NCBI RefSeq assembly: GCF_003986935.1
Contig: NZ_RJZE01000007.1
Location: 1-64,000, forward strand
From: Paraburkholderia kururiensis JCM 10599 = LMG 19447
GTDB lineage: Bacteria > Pseudomonadota > Gammaproteobacteria > Burkholderiales > Burkholderiaceae
Reading direction: 5' to 3'
Length of the DNA: 64,000 nt
Numbering within the stretch: the stretch's first letter is position 1; each line of letters begins with the position of its first letter. The notes below the pieces were generated by a model, which had not been told where the DNA came from, made no database searches, and saw only the letters and a list, made by a program, of their open reading frames with translations. Positions 38,299 through 47,832 of the stretch are shown here, one piece after another. Made by a program: the position numbers and the translations under genes.

Positions 38299-39447
38299 TT
38301 ATTTGCCGAGCCCGGATGCCGCGATCTGCTTCTCCACCTGCTGTGCGAAGAGCGCGTGCAGGTGCGTGGTCGGGTGGACCGTGTCCGCGTACATGTACGT
38401 CTGGTCCGCACCCGCGACCGTGTAGGTCTGCGGCGAGCAGAACAGCGACGAAGCAAACGCCTGCGGATTGGTCACGCCGTACTTCGCGGCATTGGTCGCC
38501 ATCGCGGTGAGGTTACAGGCCGTGCCCGTGTTCGACACCGTGAAGCCGTTGGCCTGAAAGTTGGCCTGAATGCCGTCCTGCCACTGGTCGGCCTGCACGA
38601 AGATCACCTTGCTCATCAGGCCCGTTGCCTGCAGCGTGCCCGCGAGCGTCTGGTTGTACGCGGTCACGAGGCCGGCGAAGAGTTGCTGGGTCGCCGCGCC
38701 GCCCGAGAGACCCTGCGGCGTTTGCGCGATGTCCGGCACGTTCGAGACCACGACGTGCGTGGCGCCCGCGGCGAGCACCGGCGCCACGACGTTCTGCACG
38801 AATTGCGTGGCCGCCAGCCCGACGGCGGTCACGGCTTGCTGGACCGCGGTGGACTGGCTCTGGCCAGCGGCTACGGCGGCTTGGACGACGCCGGCCTGGT
38901 AGAAGATGTCGTTCGCGCCGCCGTTCAGCAGTACGAGCTGCCCCGAATTGAAGCTCGTGTGCGCGGAGAGGTACTCCTGAACCTGCGTGACGATCGGCAC
39001 GGTGGTGGCCTGTGCGTAGTCGGGCTGGCCCGCGGGCGCATGGCCGATGCCGTTCGGGTCCGTCACGCGCGAGCCGCCCTGCGCGTAGCCGAGGCCGGTG
39101 GATGCCTGCAGCGGCTGGCCGAAGCCACCCAGGTAGGCCGGCGTGAGCGTGCCGCCGTAGTATTCGGCGACCTTCTGCGTCCAGATTTCGCCGGGGTTCG
39201 TCGTGAAGCGGCCGCCGCCGAAGTCGAGCGCGATCACGGGCGAATACGTACCGACGTCCGAGAGGCTATCGCCGAACGATACGACCTGAAGCGTGACGCC
39301 GCCCGCCGGTCCGGACGACGATGAATTGCTGCTGCCGCCTCCGCCGCCGCAGGCTGCAAGCAGTGCGAACGCGGCACTGGCGATGGCAGCTTTCGCGAAG
39401 CGTGTACGGCTGGCCCGTTTTTGCGGCTGGATTGTCTTGTGGTTCAT
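38299..39447 (-). CDS. SGNH/GDSL-family lipoprotein esterase
   Basis: A 382-residue hydrolase. Start ATG 39447 with AGGAG 11 bases upstream. Signal with twin-basic N-region, lipobox LAAC (Cys33) and Gly/Ser linker. GDSL blocks: VVSFGDSLSDVGTY (nucleophile Ser61), Gly in the block II region, GGANDIF (block III), and D355-x-x-H358 in ADTVHPTTHLHALF (block V). The predicted location is the outer membrane or periplasm. It could be a lipase or esterase for exogenous esters; the substrate is unknown. It is bounded by a terminator on its 3' side. Confidence 0.88.
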   Translation of the reverse strand: MNHKTIQPQKRASRTRFAKAAIASAAFALLAACGGGGGSSNSSSSGPAGGVTLQVVSFGDSLSDVGTYSPVIALDFGGGRFTTNPGEIWTQKVAEYYGGTLTPAYLGGFGQPLQASTGLGYAQGGSRVTDPNGIGHAPAGQPDYAQATTVPIVTQVQEYLSAHTSFNSGQLVLLNGGANDIFYQAGVVQAAVAAGQSQSTAVQQAVTAVGLAATQFVQNVVAPVLAAGATHVVVSNVPDIAQTPQGLSGGAATQQLFAGLVTAYNQTLAGTLQATGLMSKVIFVQADQWQDGIQANFQANGFTVSNTGTACNLTAMATNAAKYGVTNPQAFASSLFCSPQTYTVAGADQTYMYADTVHPTTHLHALFAQQVEKQIAASGLGK

Positions 39448-39590
39448 TTTGACTACATCTCCTCGTATGTTGGCTTTGCGCCAGTGGTGCACGCAGCGTC
39501 CCGCCAGGATGAATCCGCGACGACGGGCGCCCGCTTACAGAAACCTCGCTTGCTCAAGGATTGCTCCTTGATTGTTCCCGGATACCTCGT

Positions 39591-40538
39591 TCACGCGTTG
39601 CGCACGGTGCCGGCTTTCGTGTCCGAACCCGCTGCGCTGCTCACGATGCCTGTCGTGGCGTTTGTTTGTTCTTGCGCGGCATCGCGCGCCGCGTGCCATT
39701 GTGCCGCCCAGGCGGGCGGCGCGAACAGGGCCTTGAGGCGATTGCGCCACCCTTTCATGCGCGCCGCATCAACGAGCATCGACGCCCATTCATGGAACGT
39801 CGCCTTGAGCGGGTTGTACGTGTGAAGCGGTTCGACAATGCCGTAGACCGGCGGCTCGGCCGGATCTTCGGCTACGTAGCTGCCGAACAGGCGGTCCCAG
39901 ATCACGAGCACGCCGGCGTAGTTACGGTCGATGTAGCGGTCGTTGCGCGCGTGATGTACACGATGGATCGACGGCGTATTGAAGACGTATTCGAGCCAGC
40001 CCAGCTTGCCGATGGCCTGCGTGTGCACGAAGAACTGGAAGGCGAGATTGATGAGCACGATCGCGACGATCTGCGACGGAGGAAAGCCGAGTACCGCGAG
40101 CGGAATCCAGAAGACCCACATGCCTGCGACCGGGTACATCAGGCTCTGACGGAAAGCTGTGGAGAGGTTGAGCCGTTCGGACGAGTGATGCACGACGTGC
40201 GCGGCCCACAGCCATCGCACGCGATGGCTCGCGCGGTGGAACGCGTAGTAGAGCAGGTCCTGAGCCACGAAAAGCAGCACGAACGAGGCCCAGCCGGGCT
40301 GTAGCGTGAACAGCCTGAAATGCGCGTAGAAGAACGCGTAGACGGGAATGACGAAGAGCCACGCCACCTTGTCGGCTGCCTGGTGCATGAGCGCGAGCGC
40401 AGCGTTGCAGAGTGTGTCGCGCCAGCTGTAGATGCCGCTGTCGGGCTGCGCGCGCGACAGATGCCAGGCTTCCCAGCCGATGCAGCCCACGAAGACGGGC
40501 GCCATGGCAAGCAGAAGCAATTCGGCATCGAACCGCAT
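39591..40538 (-). CDS. Sterol desaturase/fatty acid hydroxylase superfamily protein
   Basis: A 315-residue di-iron membrane enzyme candidate. Histidine clusters: HRASH (101-105), HVVHH (114-118), a mid-protein His in FQFFVHTQ, and HRVHHARN near residue 200, the full pattern of the superfamily. Four to five hydrophobic segments. GGAGG lies about 12 bases before the ATG. Bacterial members act on lipids, hopanoids or carotenoids; the substrate here cannot be told. The last 35 residues are Ala-rich. Not clearly in an operon. Confidence 0.87.
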   Translation of the reverse strand: MRFDAELLLLAMAPVFVGCIGWEAWHLSRAQPDSGIYSWRDTLCNAALALMHQAADKVAWLFVIPVYAFFYAHFRLFTLQPGWASFVLLFVAQDLLYYAFHRASHRVRWLWAAHVVHHSSERLNLSTAFRQSLMYPVAGMWVFWIPLAVLGFPPSQIVAIVLINLAFQFFVHTQAIGKLGWLEYVFNTPSIHRVHHARNDRYIDRNYAGVLVIWDRLFGSYVAEDPAEPPVYGIVEPLHTYNPLKATFHEWASMLVDAARMKGWRNRLKALFAPPAWAAQWHAARDAAQEQTNATTGIVSSAAGSDTKAGTVRNA

Positions 40539-40777
40539 GAGAATGTCTCCCTCCTGGTCTCGGGCATGCGCGGCGGTGGCGCAAGCCGGGTCTCGTATTC
40601 GTTTGGTGTTTTAAACGCCGCGGCAGGTGCAGCAGAAAGTGCAGTGAAAAGACCTCCGCTGCCGCGTGCTGCCCGACAGGGTACACGCTCCCACGCCCCC
40701 GGCGCGAGGCTTTGCTAGAGGGATTCTTCCACGTGCGCCCGGGCCTGGAGCGGGCCCGTTACCGGCGTGAGCGGGCG

Positions 40778-42499
40778 CTAATGCGCGCCGCGCCGCGGGA
40801 CGGTTCGAGCCGGTGCCTTGCGGCGCTTCGCGTGTTCGGTCACGTTGACCGTTGTGGCCTGCGGCATGCCCTGGTAGACCCATTCGAGCAGCGCGTCGTG
40901 AGCGGCGCGGGCCGCTTCGGAGTGCGGATCGTTGATCAGGCTGACCACGACGTAGGTCTCGCCGTCCGCGGCGGCTACGTAGCCCGCAATCGCGCGCACG
41001 TCGCGCAGCGTGCCGGTCTTGATATGCGCGTTGCCGCCCACGGGCAGATCCGTGAGGCGGTGGCGCATGGTGCCGTCCACGCCGGCTACCGGCAGCGATT
41101 CGACGAACGGCTGCGCAACCGGGCTTGCATTGGCCGCCTGCAGCAGATTGGCCATCGAGAGCGCGCTGATGTGCTCGTCGCGCGACAGCCCCGAGCCGTT
41201 CTGCATTGCGAGGTCCGGCATGTCGAGGCCGCTGCGCCGCAGGAAGGCCGCGATGGCGCGCGCGGATTTTTCCGGCGTGGCGGGCGGTTTGTTCGTCACC
41301 GCGCCGATCGTCAGAAACAGGTTGCGCGCCATCACGTTGTTGCTGAACTTGTTGATGTCGCGAACGATGTCCGCGAGCACGGGGCCTTCGTGCGTGGCGA
41401 CGAGCCGCGCGCCCGCGGGCACGGCGCCTTCACGGATGGCGCCCGCGCCGCCGTCGGGCCTTGTGAACGTGCCGCCTGTCTGTCGCCACAAGGCGAGGAA
41501 ACCGCCAGCGAAAAAGGCCGAATGGTCCAGCACCGCGACATTGATCGTGCGCGCGCCGCAGCGCAACGGATAGTCGCCTGCGAAAGTGGCGGCCACGGTG
41601 CCGTTGGTCTCGGGCTCCACGGACGGCGCGAGCGCCGACGCGGCGCCCGTGCAAGGGCCGCGCGTGGCACGCAGACGGTCGTCGATCTGAAGTTGCGCGA
41701 GCGCGGGCAGCACGTCGACGGCTACGGAGCCGTCCGGCGACGGCGTGAGCGTGAACGAGAGCGACTTGAACGCGTAGAGCAGCGGATCGGGGCCCACGTT
41801 GTAGGGCGCGGTGGCGTCGTCGTCGAAGGGCGGCAGGTCGCGCGTGGAAGGATCGAAGAAGCGTTTGTCGAGCACGAGCGCGCCGTCGATGCCGTTGATG
41901 CCGGCCTTGTGGATCTTCTGCACGAGGTCGATCAATTCTTCCGGCACGAGCTTCGGGTCGCCGGTGCCCTGGATGTAGAGGCTGCCGTGCAGCACGCCGT
42001 TCGCGTCCGTTTCGCCGTCCGCGTAGGCGCTCGTGCGCCAGCGGTAGTCAGGGCCGAGAATCGAGAGGCCCGACCACGTCGTGACGAGCTTCATCGTGGA
42101 GGCGGGCATCATCGGTTCGGCCGCGTTGAGCGCCACGACGGGCGTGCGGCTGCCCACCTTTTCGATCACCACGCTGATGGACGAGAGCGGCACGCGGGCG
42201 CGCTCGAGTCCGACCATGACCGAGGGCGGCAGCACCGTCGAGACGTTGACCGACGGATGCCGCGCCTTTGCGGGACGCGCGTCGGCGGGCGTTGTAGCGA
42301 GGAACCCGGCGCCCGTCGCACACGCGGCGAACAGCGTCGTGACAGCCGCGGCGCGGGTCACCGTGCGGGCTACGTGCGCGTTGCGTATGGCTCGCGAATG
42401 CTTCGGTGCGGTACTCGTCTGCTCGCGTGATGGCGAGTGAGGGCGGAGCAGATGGCGCACGGACAGGACGACGAGCGAGGCAAGGCGGACGAGCGGCAT
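40778..42499 (-). CDS. dacB: D-Ala-D-Ala carboxypeptidase/endopeptidase (PBP4)
   Basis: A periplasmic peptidoglycan hydrolase, family S13. The active-site triad motifs are all present: PASTMK (S134-K137), SNN (in INKFSNNVMARN) and KTG (in HIKTGTLRDVRAIAG). The usual domain insertion lies between SxxK and SxN. 573 residues if started at the ATG at 42499. The first 50 are Arg/Ser-rich and the hydrophobic signal-like segment (about 50-70) lies late, so the true start may be internal. The C-terminus is rich in Arg/Lys. Confidence 0.9.
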   Translation of the reverse strand: MPLVRLASLVVLSVRHLLRPHSPSREQTSTAPKHSRAIRNAHVARTVTRAAAVTTLFAACATGAGFLATTPADARPAKARHPSVNVSTVLPPSVMVGLERARVPLSSISVVIEKVGSRTPVVALNAAEPMMPASTMKLVTTWSGLSILGPDYRWRTSAYADGETDANGVLHGSLYIQGTGDPKLVPEELIDLVQKIHKAGINGIDGALVLDKRFFDPSTRDLPPFDDDATAPYNVGPDPLLYAFKSLSFTLTPSPDGSVAVDVLPALAQLQIDDRLRATRGPCTGAASALAPSVEPETNGTVAATFAGDYPLRCGARTINVAVLDHSAFFAGGFLALWRQTGGTFTRPDGGAGAIREGAVPAGARLVATHEGPVLADIVRDINKFSNNVMARNLFLTIGAVTNKPPATPEKSARAIAAFLRRSGLDMPDLAMQNGSGLSRDEHISALSMANLLQAANASPVAQPFVESLPVAGVDGTMRHRLTDLPVGGNAHIKTGTLRDVRAIAGYVAAADGETYVVVSLINDPHSEAARAAHDALLEWVYQGMPQATTVNVTEHAKRRKAPARTVPRRGAH

Positions 42500-42759
42500 G
42501 GAAGGCGAAATCGGGCAGTCGGCGAACCGCCAGGCTGGCCGGCACGGTGGCGCGTGCGGCAGGCAGGCGAGCGGTCCGGTGATTCGGACGAAGCGCTCAT
42601 TGTAGAGACATGCCGCGGCGCTGCGTCAAAAGCCCGGCGCCTTCTTGCGGCCTTCCGTTGCCGCAACCGTCAGGCGCGGGCGCTAGAATGCGGGACTATT
42701 CGTCGAGACCTGCCGCGCGCCGCGTGCCGGCTCGACGCCACCGTTTCTTCTCGATCACC

Positions 42760-43419
42760 ATGCGCATATTGCTAGTGGAAGACGACCGCATGATCGCCGA
42801 GGGCGTACGCAAGGCGTTGCGCGGCGAGGGCTTCGCGGTCGATTGGGTGCAGGACGGCGAGGCCGCGCTTTCAGCCGCGTCCGGCGAGCCTTACGATCTC
42901 CTGCTGCTCGATCTGGGCCTGCCGAAGCGCGACGGGCTCGACGTGCTGCGCACTCTGCGCGCGCGGGGCCACGCGTTGCCGGTGCTGATCGTCACGGCGC
43001 GCGACGCGGTGGCCGACCGCGTGAAGGGCCTCGACGCCGGCGCGGACGACTATCTGATCAAGCCCTTCGATCTCGACGAACTGGGTGCGCGGATGCGCGC
43101 GCTGATCCGGCGGCAGTCCGGGCGGTCCGAGTCGGTCATCCGGCATGGCGGGCTCACGCTCGATCCGGCCGCACACCAGGTGACGCTCGACGGCGCGCCC
43201 GTCGCGCTTTCCGCGCGCGAGTTCGCGCTGCTCGAGGCGCTGCTCGCGCGCCCCGGCGCCGTGCTCTCGAAGAGCCAACTCGAAGAGAAGATGTATGGCT
43301 GGGGCGAAGAGATCGGCAGCAACACCGTCGAGGTGTACATCCACGCCTTGCGCAAGAAGCTTGGCGCCGACCTGATCCGCAACGTGCGCGGCCTCGGCTA
43401 CATGATCGCGAAAGACTGA
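42760..43419 (+). CDS. OmpR-family response regulator (QseB/PmrA-like)
   Basis: 219 residues. Receiver with D51 (LLLLDLGLPKRDGLDVL), T79 (VTARD) and K101 (IKPFD). Winged-helix DNA-binding domain about 125-218 (ALSAREFALLEALLARPGAVLSKSQLEEKMYGWGEEIGSNTVEVYIHALRKKLG...IRNVRGLGYMI), typical of the PmrA/QseB group. The ATG at 42760 is at the conserved MRILLVEDD. The kinase follows after 60 bases and an HtrA protease after that, with a PmrA-box-like repeat in its promoter. Confidence 0.93.
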   Translation: MRILLVEDDRMIAEGVRKALRGEGFAVDWVQDGEAALSAASGEPYDLLLLDLGLPKRDGLDVLRTLRARGHALPVLIVTARDAVADRVKGLDAGADDYLIKPFDLDELGARMRALIRRQSGRSESVIRHGGLTLDPAAHQVTLDGAPVALSAREFALLEALLARPGAVLSKSQLEEKMYGWGEEIGSNTVEVYIHALRKKLGADLIRNVRGLGYMIAKD

Positions 43420-43479
43420 CCGGCGCGCACGTCCGCGCATTTCTCCACGTACACCGGAAACCACGGAAACCTCAGGTCG

Positions 43480-44784
43480 ATGCATTCGATTCGCCGTCAA
43501 TTGCTGTTCTGGCTGCTCGCGCTCGTCGTGGCCGGGGTGGGCGCCGCGGGCTGGCTGATTTATCGCCAGGCGCTCGCCGAAGCCAACGAGCTGTTCGATT
43601 ACCAGCTGCAGGAAATTGCGGCCGCGCTGCCGTCCGAGCCGTTCTCGCAGGTTCTCGGTTCGCGCGATACCGGCGACGAGGGCATCGTGCTGCAGATCTG
43701 GAACCGCAACGGCGTGCTCATGTACTACTCGCATCCGCGCGCGCCGCTTGCGCCGCGTGCCGAGCTCGGTTTTTCCACCGAGCGCACGGACCGCGGCGAC
43801 TGGCGCGTGTATGGCGCGATCGTCGGCGATAACGTGGTGCAGCTTGCGCAGCCCATCTCGGTGCGCAACCGGCTCGCCGCGAACGTGGCGCTGCGTACGC
43901 TGTGGCCGCTCATCGTGCTGCTGCCGTTTCTGGGCCTCGCGGTGTGGACGGTGGTGGGGCGCGGCCTCGCGCCGCTCGCACGCGTGACGCGCGCGCTCGA
44001 TACGCGTCATCCGGAAGCGCTCGACCCGTTGCCCGAAGGGCGCTTGCCGCACGAAGTGCAACCGCTCGTGCGCGCGCTCAACGCCTTGCTCGAACGGCTC
44101 GCCCAGGCACTGGATACGCAACGCGCTTTCGTGGCCGACGCAGCCCACGAACTGCGCACGCCGCTTGCCGCCGTGCAGATCCAGGCGCAACTGGTTGCGC
44201 GCGCAAAGGACGACGAAACCCGCCGCGAGTCGCTGGCGGATCTGCAGGCAGGCGTGATGCGTGCCACCCGGCTCGCGGAGCAATTGCTCGCGTTGGCCCG
44301 TTCCGAGCCGGACAATCGCGCGTCGGCGCACAACACAGTCGATCTGCACGGTCTGCTCGACGACTGCGTGGCGGCTTACGCGCCGCTTGCGCAGCAACGC
44401 GGCGTGGACCTCGGCATCGAAGACAGTGTGCCCGCCACCATCAACGGCAATGCGGAAGCGCTGCGGGTCATGTTCAACAACCTGCTCGACAACGCGACGA
44501 AGTACACGCCGGCCGGCGGCCGCGTGGACGTGAGCCTGCGTCTCGCAGAGGGCCATCCTGTCGTGTGTATTGCCGATAGCGGGCCCGGCATTCCCGCGGA
44601 GGAACGACCCCGTGTGTTCGACCGCTTCTATCGCGTCGGCGCCGGCGAGTCGCGCGCGCGCACCGACATATCGGGCAGCGGCCTGGGTCTTGCCATCGTG
44701 CGGCGCATTGCGAGCCAGCACGACGCCGAGATCATGCTCGGCGACTCGCCCGCGGGCGGCCTGCTCGTGACCGTGCGGTTCTGA
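43480..44784 (+). CDS. Sensor histidine kinase (QseC/PmrB-like)
   Basis: 434 residues. Transmembrane helices at about 8-28 and 141-160 flank a periplasmic sensor of about 110 residues; HAMP follows. HisKA has His223 in AFVADAAHELRTPLAAVQIQ. The HATPase has N-box NNLLDNATKYTP, G1 DSGPGIP and G2 ISGSGLGLAIV. Partner of the regulator just upstream. The signal is unknown. Confidence 0.93.
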   Translation: MHSIRRQLLFWLLALVVAGVGAAGWLIYRQALAEANELFDYQLQEIAAALPSEPFSQVLGSRDTGDEGIVLQIWNRNGVLMYYSHPRAPLAPRAELGFSTERTDRGDWRVYGAIVGDNVVQLAQPISVRNRLAANVALRTLWPLIVLLPFLGLAVWTVVGRGLAPLARVTRALDTRHPEALDPLPEGRLPHEVQPLVRALNALLERLAQALDTQRAFVADAAHELRTPLAAVQIQAQLVARAKDDETRRESLADLQAGVMRATRLAEQLLALARSEPDNRASAHNTVDLHGLLDDCVAAYAPLAQQRGVDLGIEDSVPATINGNAEALRVMFNNLLDNATKYTPAGGRVDVSLRLAEGHPVVCIADSGPGIPAEERPRVFDRFYRVGAGESRARTDISGSGLGLAIVRRIASQHDAEIMLGDSPAGGLLVTVRF

Positions 44785-44894
44785 CGGGCGACGGGCCATC
44801 GGCAGGCCGGCGCGGCCACCGCGCGACTCACCTACGGCGCAGGTCGCCAAAGCCGTCTGCGCCAGTCTGCAAGCGGCTCCCAGCCCGCGAATGC

Positions 44895-44911
44895 TTTAAG
44901 ACTCCTTTAAG
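44895..44911 (+). promoter_or_regulatory. PmrA-box-like direct repeat before the HtrA gene
   Basis: TTTAAG (44895-44900), ACTCC and TTTAAG (44906-44911) form a (T/C)TTAAG-N5-(T/C)TTAAG repeat as bound by PmrA/QseB-type regulators. It ends 57 bases before the HtrA start and 475 to 2100 bases downstream of such a regulator-kinase pair. Direct control of the protease gene is inferred. Confidence 0.55.
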
Positions 44912-44968
44912 CGATACCCCTTACGCTTCGAGGCATCAAAAAGCATTCCTCTCGACAGGAGCCCTGCA

Positions 44969-46471
44969 ATGAAAGCCAAGATTCTTACCCGCAGTGCCGT
45001 TGCCGTGGCAGTTGCCGTCGCGTTGTCGGCGGGTTACGTCGCGGGCCAGCGCAACGTGACGCCGCCTCAGGTCATCACGCCCGCACAAGCCGCCGCGCTG
45101 ATGCCGGCCGAAGCCGCCGCGAAGACCGGCATTCCCGATTTCTCCGGCCTCGTGGAAACCTACGGGCCGGCGGTGGTGAACATCAGCGCCAAGCACGTCG
45201 TGCGGCATACCGCGCAGCGCGGCGGCAACATGCAGTTGCCCATCGACCCGAGCGACCCGTTCTACCAGTTCTTCCGCCACTTCTACGGCAACATGCCCGG
45301 CATGCAGGGCGACGATGGCGGCGACGGCGGCGACCAGGCCGACGTGCCCAGCACGAGCCTCGGCTCGGGCTTCATCATCAGCAACGACGGCTACATCCTC
45401 ACCAACGCGCACGTGGTGGACGGCGCGAACGTCGTGACGGTCAAGCTCACCGACAAGCGCGAGTTCCGCGCGAAAGTGATTGGTGCGGACAAGCAGTCCG
45501 ACGTGGCGGTGCTCAAGATCGATGCGAAGGGCTTGCCCACCGTGAAGATCGGCGATCCGCGTCAGAGCAAGGTGGGGCAGTGGGTGGTGGCCATCGGCTC
45601 GCCCTACGGCTTCGACAACACGGTGACCTCGGGCATCATCAGCGCGAAGTCGCGCTCGCTGCCCAACGAGAACTACACGCCGTTCATCCAGACCGACGTG
45701 CCGGTGAATCCGGGTAACTCCGGCGGGCCGCTGTTCAATCTGCAGGGCGAAGTAATCGGCATCAACTCGATGATCTATTCGCAGACGGGCGGCTTCCAGG
45801 GCCTTTCGTTCGCTATCCCGATCAATGAGGCGATAAAGGTCAAGGACGACCTCGTGAAGACGGGCCACGTGAGCCGCGGCCGGCTCGGCGTGTCGGTGCA
45901 GTCGATGAACCAGACGCTCGCCAACTCGTTCGGCATGCAAAAGCCGCAGGGCGCGCTGGTGAGCTCGGTGGACCCGGGCGGCCCGGCTGCGAAGGCCGGT
46001 TTGCAGCCCGGCGACGTGATTCTTTCGGTGAACGGCACGCCGGTGACCGATTCGGCCGACCTGCCCTCGCAGATCGCGGGCATCAAGCCGGGTACGAAGG
46101 CCGACATCCAGGTGTGGCGCGACAAGGGCACCAAAAACCTCAGCGTGACCATCGGCACGCTGAACGACACGAAGGTGGCGTCGAACGATTCCACGCCGCA
46201 GATGCAGGGCCGCCTCGGCGTCGCCGTGCGTCCGCTTACGCCGCAGGAGAAGAGCGGCACGTCGCTCACGCACGGCCTGCTCGTGCAGCAGGCGGGCGGT
46301 GCGGCGGCGAGCGCCGGCATCCAGCCGGGCGACGTGATTCTCGCCGTGAACGGCCGGCCCGTGACCTCGGTGGAGCAGTTGAAGCAGATGGTGGCCCAGG
46401 CCGGCAGCAGCATCGCGCTGCTGATCCAGCGCGACGACGCACAGATCTTCGTGCCGGTCGATCTGAGCTAA
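44969..46471 (+). CDS. Periplasmic Do-like serine protease (HtrA/DegP/MucD family)
   Basis: 500 residues. Signal peptide MKAKILTRSAVAVAVAVALSAGYVAG. Trypsin-like domain with H148 (TNAHVV), D178 (SDVAVL) and S251 (NPGNSGGPLF), then two PDZ domains (about 280-375 and 395-490). Degrades or refolds damaged envelope proteins. GGAG precedes the ATG. The position after a two-component pair, with a matching box in the promoter, suggests envelope-stress control. MucD-like proteins have the same layout. Confidence 0.93.
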   Translation: MKAKILTRSAVAVAVAVALSAGYVAGQRNVTPPQVITPAQAAALMPAEAAAKTGIPDFSGLVETYGPAVVNISAKHVVRHTAQRGGNMQLPIDPSDPFYQFFRHFYGNMPGMQGDDGGDGGDQADVPSTSLGSGFIISNDGYILTNAHVVDGANVVTVKLTDKREFRAKVIGADKQSDVAVLKIDAKGLPTVKIGDPRQSKVGQWVVAIGSPYGFDNTVTSGIISAKSRSLPNENYTPFIQTDVPVNPGNSGGPLFNLQGEVIGINSMIYSQTGGFQGLSFAIPINEAIKVKDDLVKTGHVSRGRLGVSVQSMNQTLANSFGMQKPQGALVSSVDPGGPAAKAGLQPGDVILSVNGTPVTDSADLPSQIAGIKPGTKADIQVWRDKGTKNLSVTIGTLNDTKVASNDSTPQMQGRLGVAVRPLTPQEKSGTSLTHGLLVQQAGGAAASAGIQPGDVILAVNGRPVTSVEQLKQMVAQAGSSIALLIQRDDAQIFVPVDLS

Positions 46472-46676
46472 CGCTGCAAGCCTCAGCGGTCAGGCGGCGG
46501 ACGGGGCAATCCGCAGTCCGTTCGCCCGGTTGCACCGCGTTACATCTTCCCGTGACGCTTCGGGAACCCGGCCGGCGAACCGCCGGTCGGTCCAACGTAA
46601 GGTTTTGACAGGAGGCGGGCATGCCATGTGCGGCTATGTCCGGCTGAAGCCAACAACCACGTCAGGAGCGTAAAAG

Positions 46677-47183
46677 ATGAATACCCCACGCAAACTACGA
46701 TCCTTCGCCGCGGTGGCCGCCGTAGCCGGGCTGGCCACCATTGCGTCGGGCGGCTTCGCCACCTCTGCCTGGTCCCAGGCCAGCGACGTGACGGGTGGCA
46801 GCACCACCGACAACACGAGCGCGGGCAACGCCAACGGCGGTGGTCTGCCGCAAGTCCAGCAGCAGGGCGACGTGTCGTTCGTCTCGGGCGGCGTGGGTCT
46901 GGACGAATCGAAGGCGCTCGAGCGCGCGCAGAGCGAGTGGCCGCTCGCCTTGCGCTTCACTGGCCCCACAGCGGACTATCTTGCGGATGTGCGCGTGCGC
47001 ATCGTCGATTCGCACGGCGGCGACGCACTCTCCACCACTTCGCGCGGCCCGTTCATGCTGGTGCGGCTGCGTCCCGGCCGCTACACCGTGCACGCAAGCT
47101 ACAAGGGCGAGGAAAAGGTGAGCGCCGTGACGATACCGGCCAAGGGCACGGCCCGCGCCGGCTTCCACTGGAACACGCAGTAG
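46677..47183 (+). CDS. Exported protein with carboxypeptidase-regulatory-like domain
   Basis: 168 residues. Signal peptide to about residue 34 (AAVAGLATIASGGFATSAWSQA), a Gly/Asn/Thr-rich linker, then a beta-sandwich domain of about 90 residues (YLADVRVRIVDSHGGDAL..., PGRYTVHASYKGEEKVSAVTIPAKGTARAGFHW), the pattern of CarboxypepD_reg/transthyretin-like domains. Probably periplasmic; no enzyme motif. Single gene, followed by a hairpin at 47200-47226 and a terminator at 47249. Confidence 0.75.
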   Translation: MNTPRKLRSFAAVAAVAGLATIASGGFATSAWSQASDVTGGSTTDNTSAGNANGGGLPQVQQQGDVSFVSGGVGLDESKALERAQSEWPLALRFTGPTADYLADVRVRIVDSHGGDALSTTSRGPFMLVRLRPGRYTVHASYKGEEKVSAVTIPAKGTARAGFHWNTQ

Positions 47184-47248
47184 GTGCGCTGATTCGTGCG
47201 GCTGCGCGCATGAACGCCGCGCAGCCGATTTAACTTTCGTCGATAATG

Positions 47249-47276
47249 AAGCCACGAATTTGCAGCGTGGCTTTTT
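47249..47276 (+). terminator. Intrinsic terminator
   Basis: AAGCCACG (47249-47256) pairs with CGTGGCTT (47266-47273), continuing into a T-run. It follows the exported-protein gene. A further perfect 9-bp hairpin (GGCTGCGCG 47200-47208 / CGCGCAGCC 47218-47226) lies just upstream. Confidence 0.75.
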
Positions 47277-47421
47277 CGTTTGGTGTGCCGCAGCATGCGT
47301 GCGTTGGCGCAGTGTCTTGCATGGCGCGCGGACGCCCCGGCAAAGGCGCCCGTCGGTGCGGCGCTGCAACATGCCGACGCCTGCGACGCGGCGGCGACTG
47401 TTGACGAACAGGGGATCGAAT

Positions 47422-47787
47422 ATGGCTGTGGAACCGGCTGCCGATCATCGCATCGATATTGCGGCCAATTCTCATCGCGTGCGAGTCATCCATCAGGGCA
47501 TTACCGTGGCCGACACGCATCAGGGGCTCACGCTTTCCGAAAGCGGGCTGCCCGACGTCTTCTATTTCCCGCGCGCCGACGTCAACATGGCGCGGCTCGA
47601 ACGTTCCGATCACACATCGCACTGTCCGTACAAGGGCAACGCCTCGTACTTCCATCTGCGTACCGAAGACGGCTTGATCGAAAACGCCGCGTGGAGCTAC
47701 GAGCAACCGTTCGAGAAGGTGAGGGACATTACCGGCTATCTGGCGTTTTACGCTTCGCGCGTCGATCGCATCGACCAGACATCGTGA
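47422..47787 (+). CDS. DUF427 domain protein
   Basis: A 121-residue single-domain protein with the DUF427 pattern: VRVIHQGITVADTHQGLTLSE, the conserved PDVFYFPRADV, SHCPYKGNASYFHLR, and AAWSYEQPFEKVRDITGYLAFYASRVD. Function unknown; the fold is a small beta barrel. The ATG at 47422 follows AGGGGA. It lies 45 bases upstream of a CoxG-like gene in the same direction. Confidence 0.88.
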   Translation: MAVEPAADHRIDIAANSHRVRVIHQGITVADTHQGLTLSESGLPDVFYFPRADVNMARLERSDHTSHCPYKGNASYFHLRTEDGLIENAAWSYEQPFEKVRDITGYLAFYASRVDRIDQTS

Positions 47788-47832
47788 TCGGCGAGGCCGC
47801 GCGCTGAAGGGGGAGAAAAGGGGGAGGCCGCC

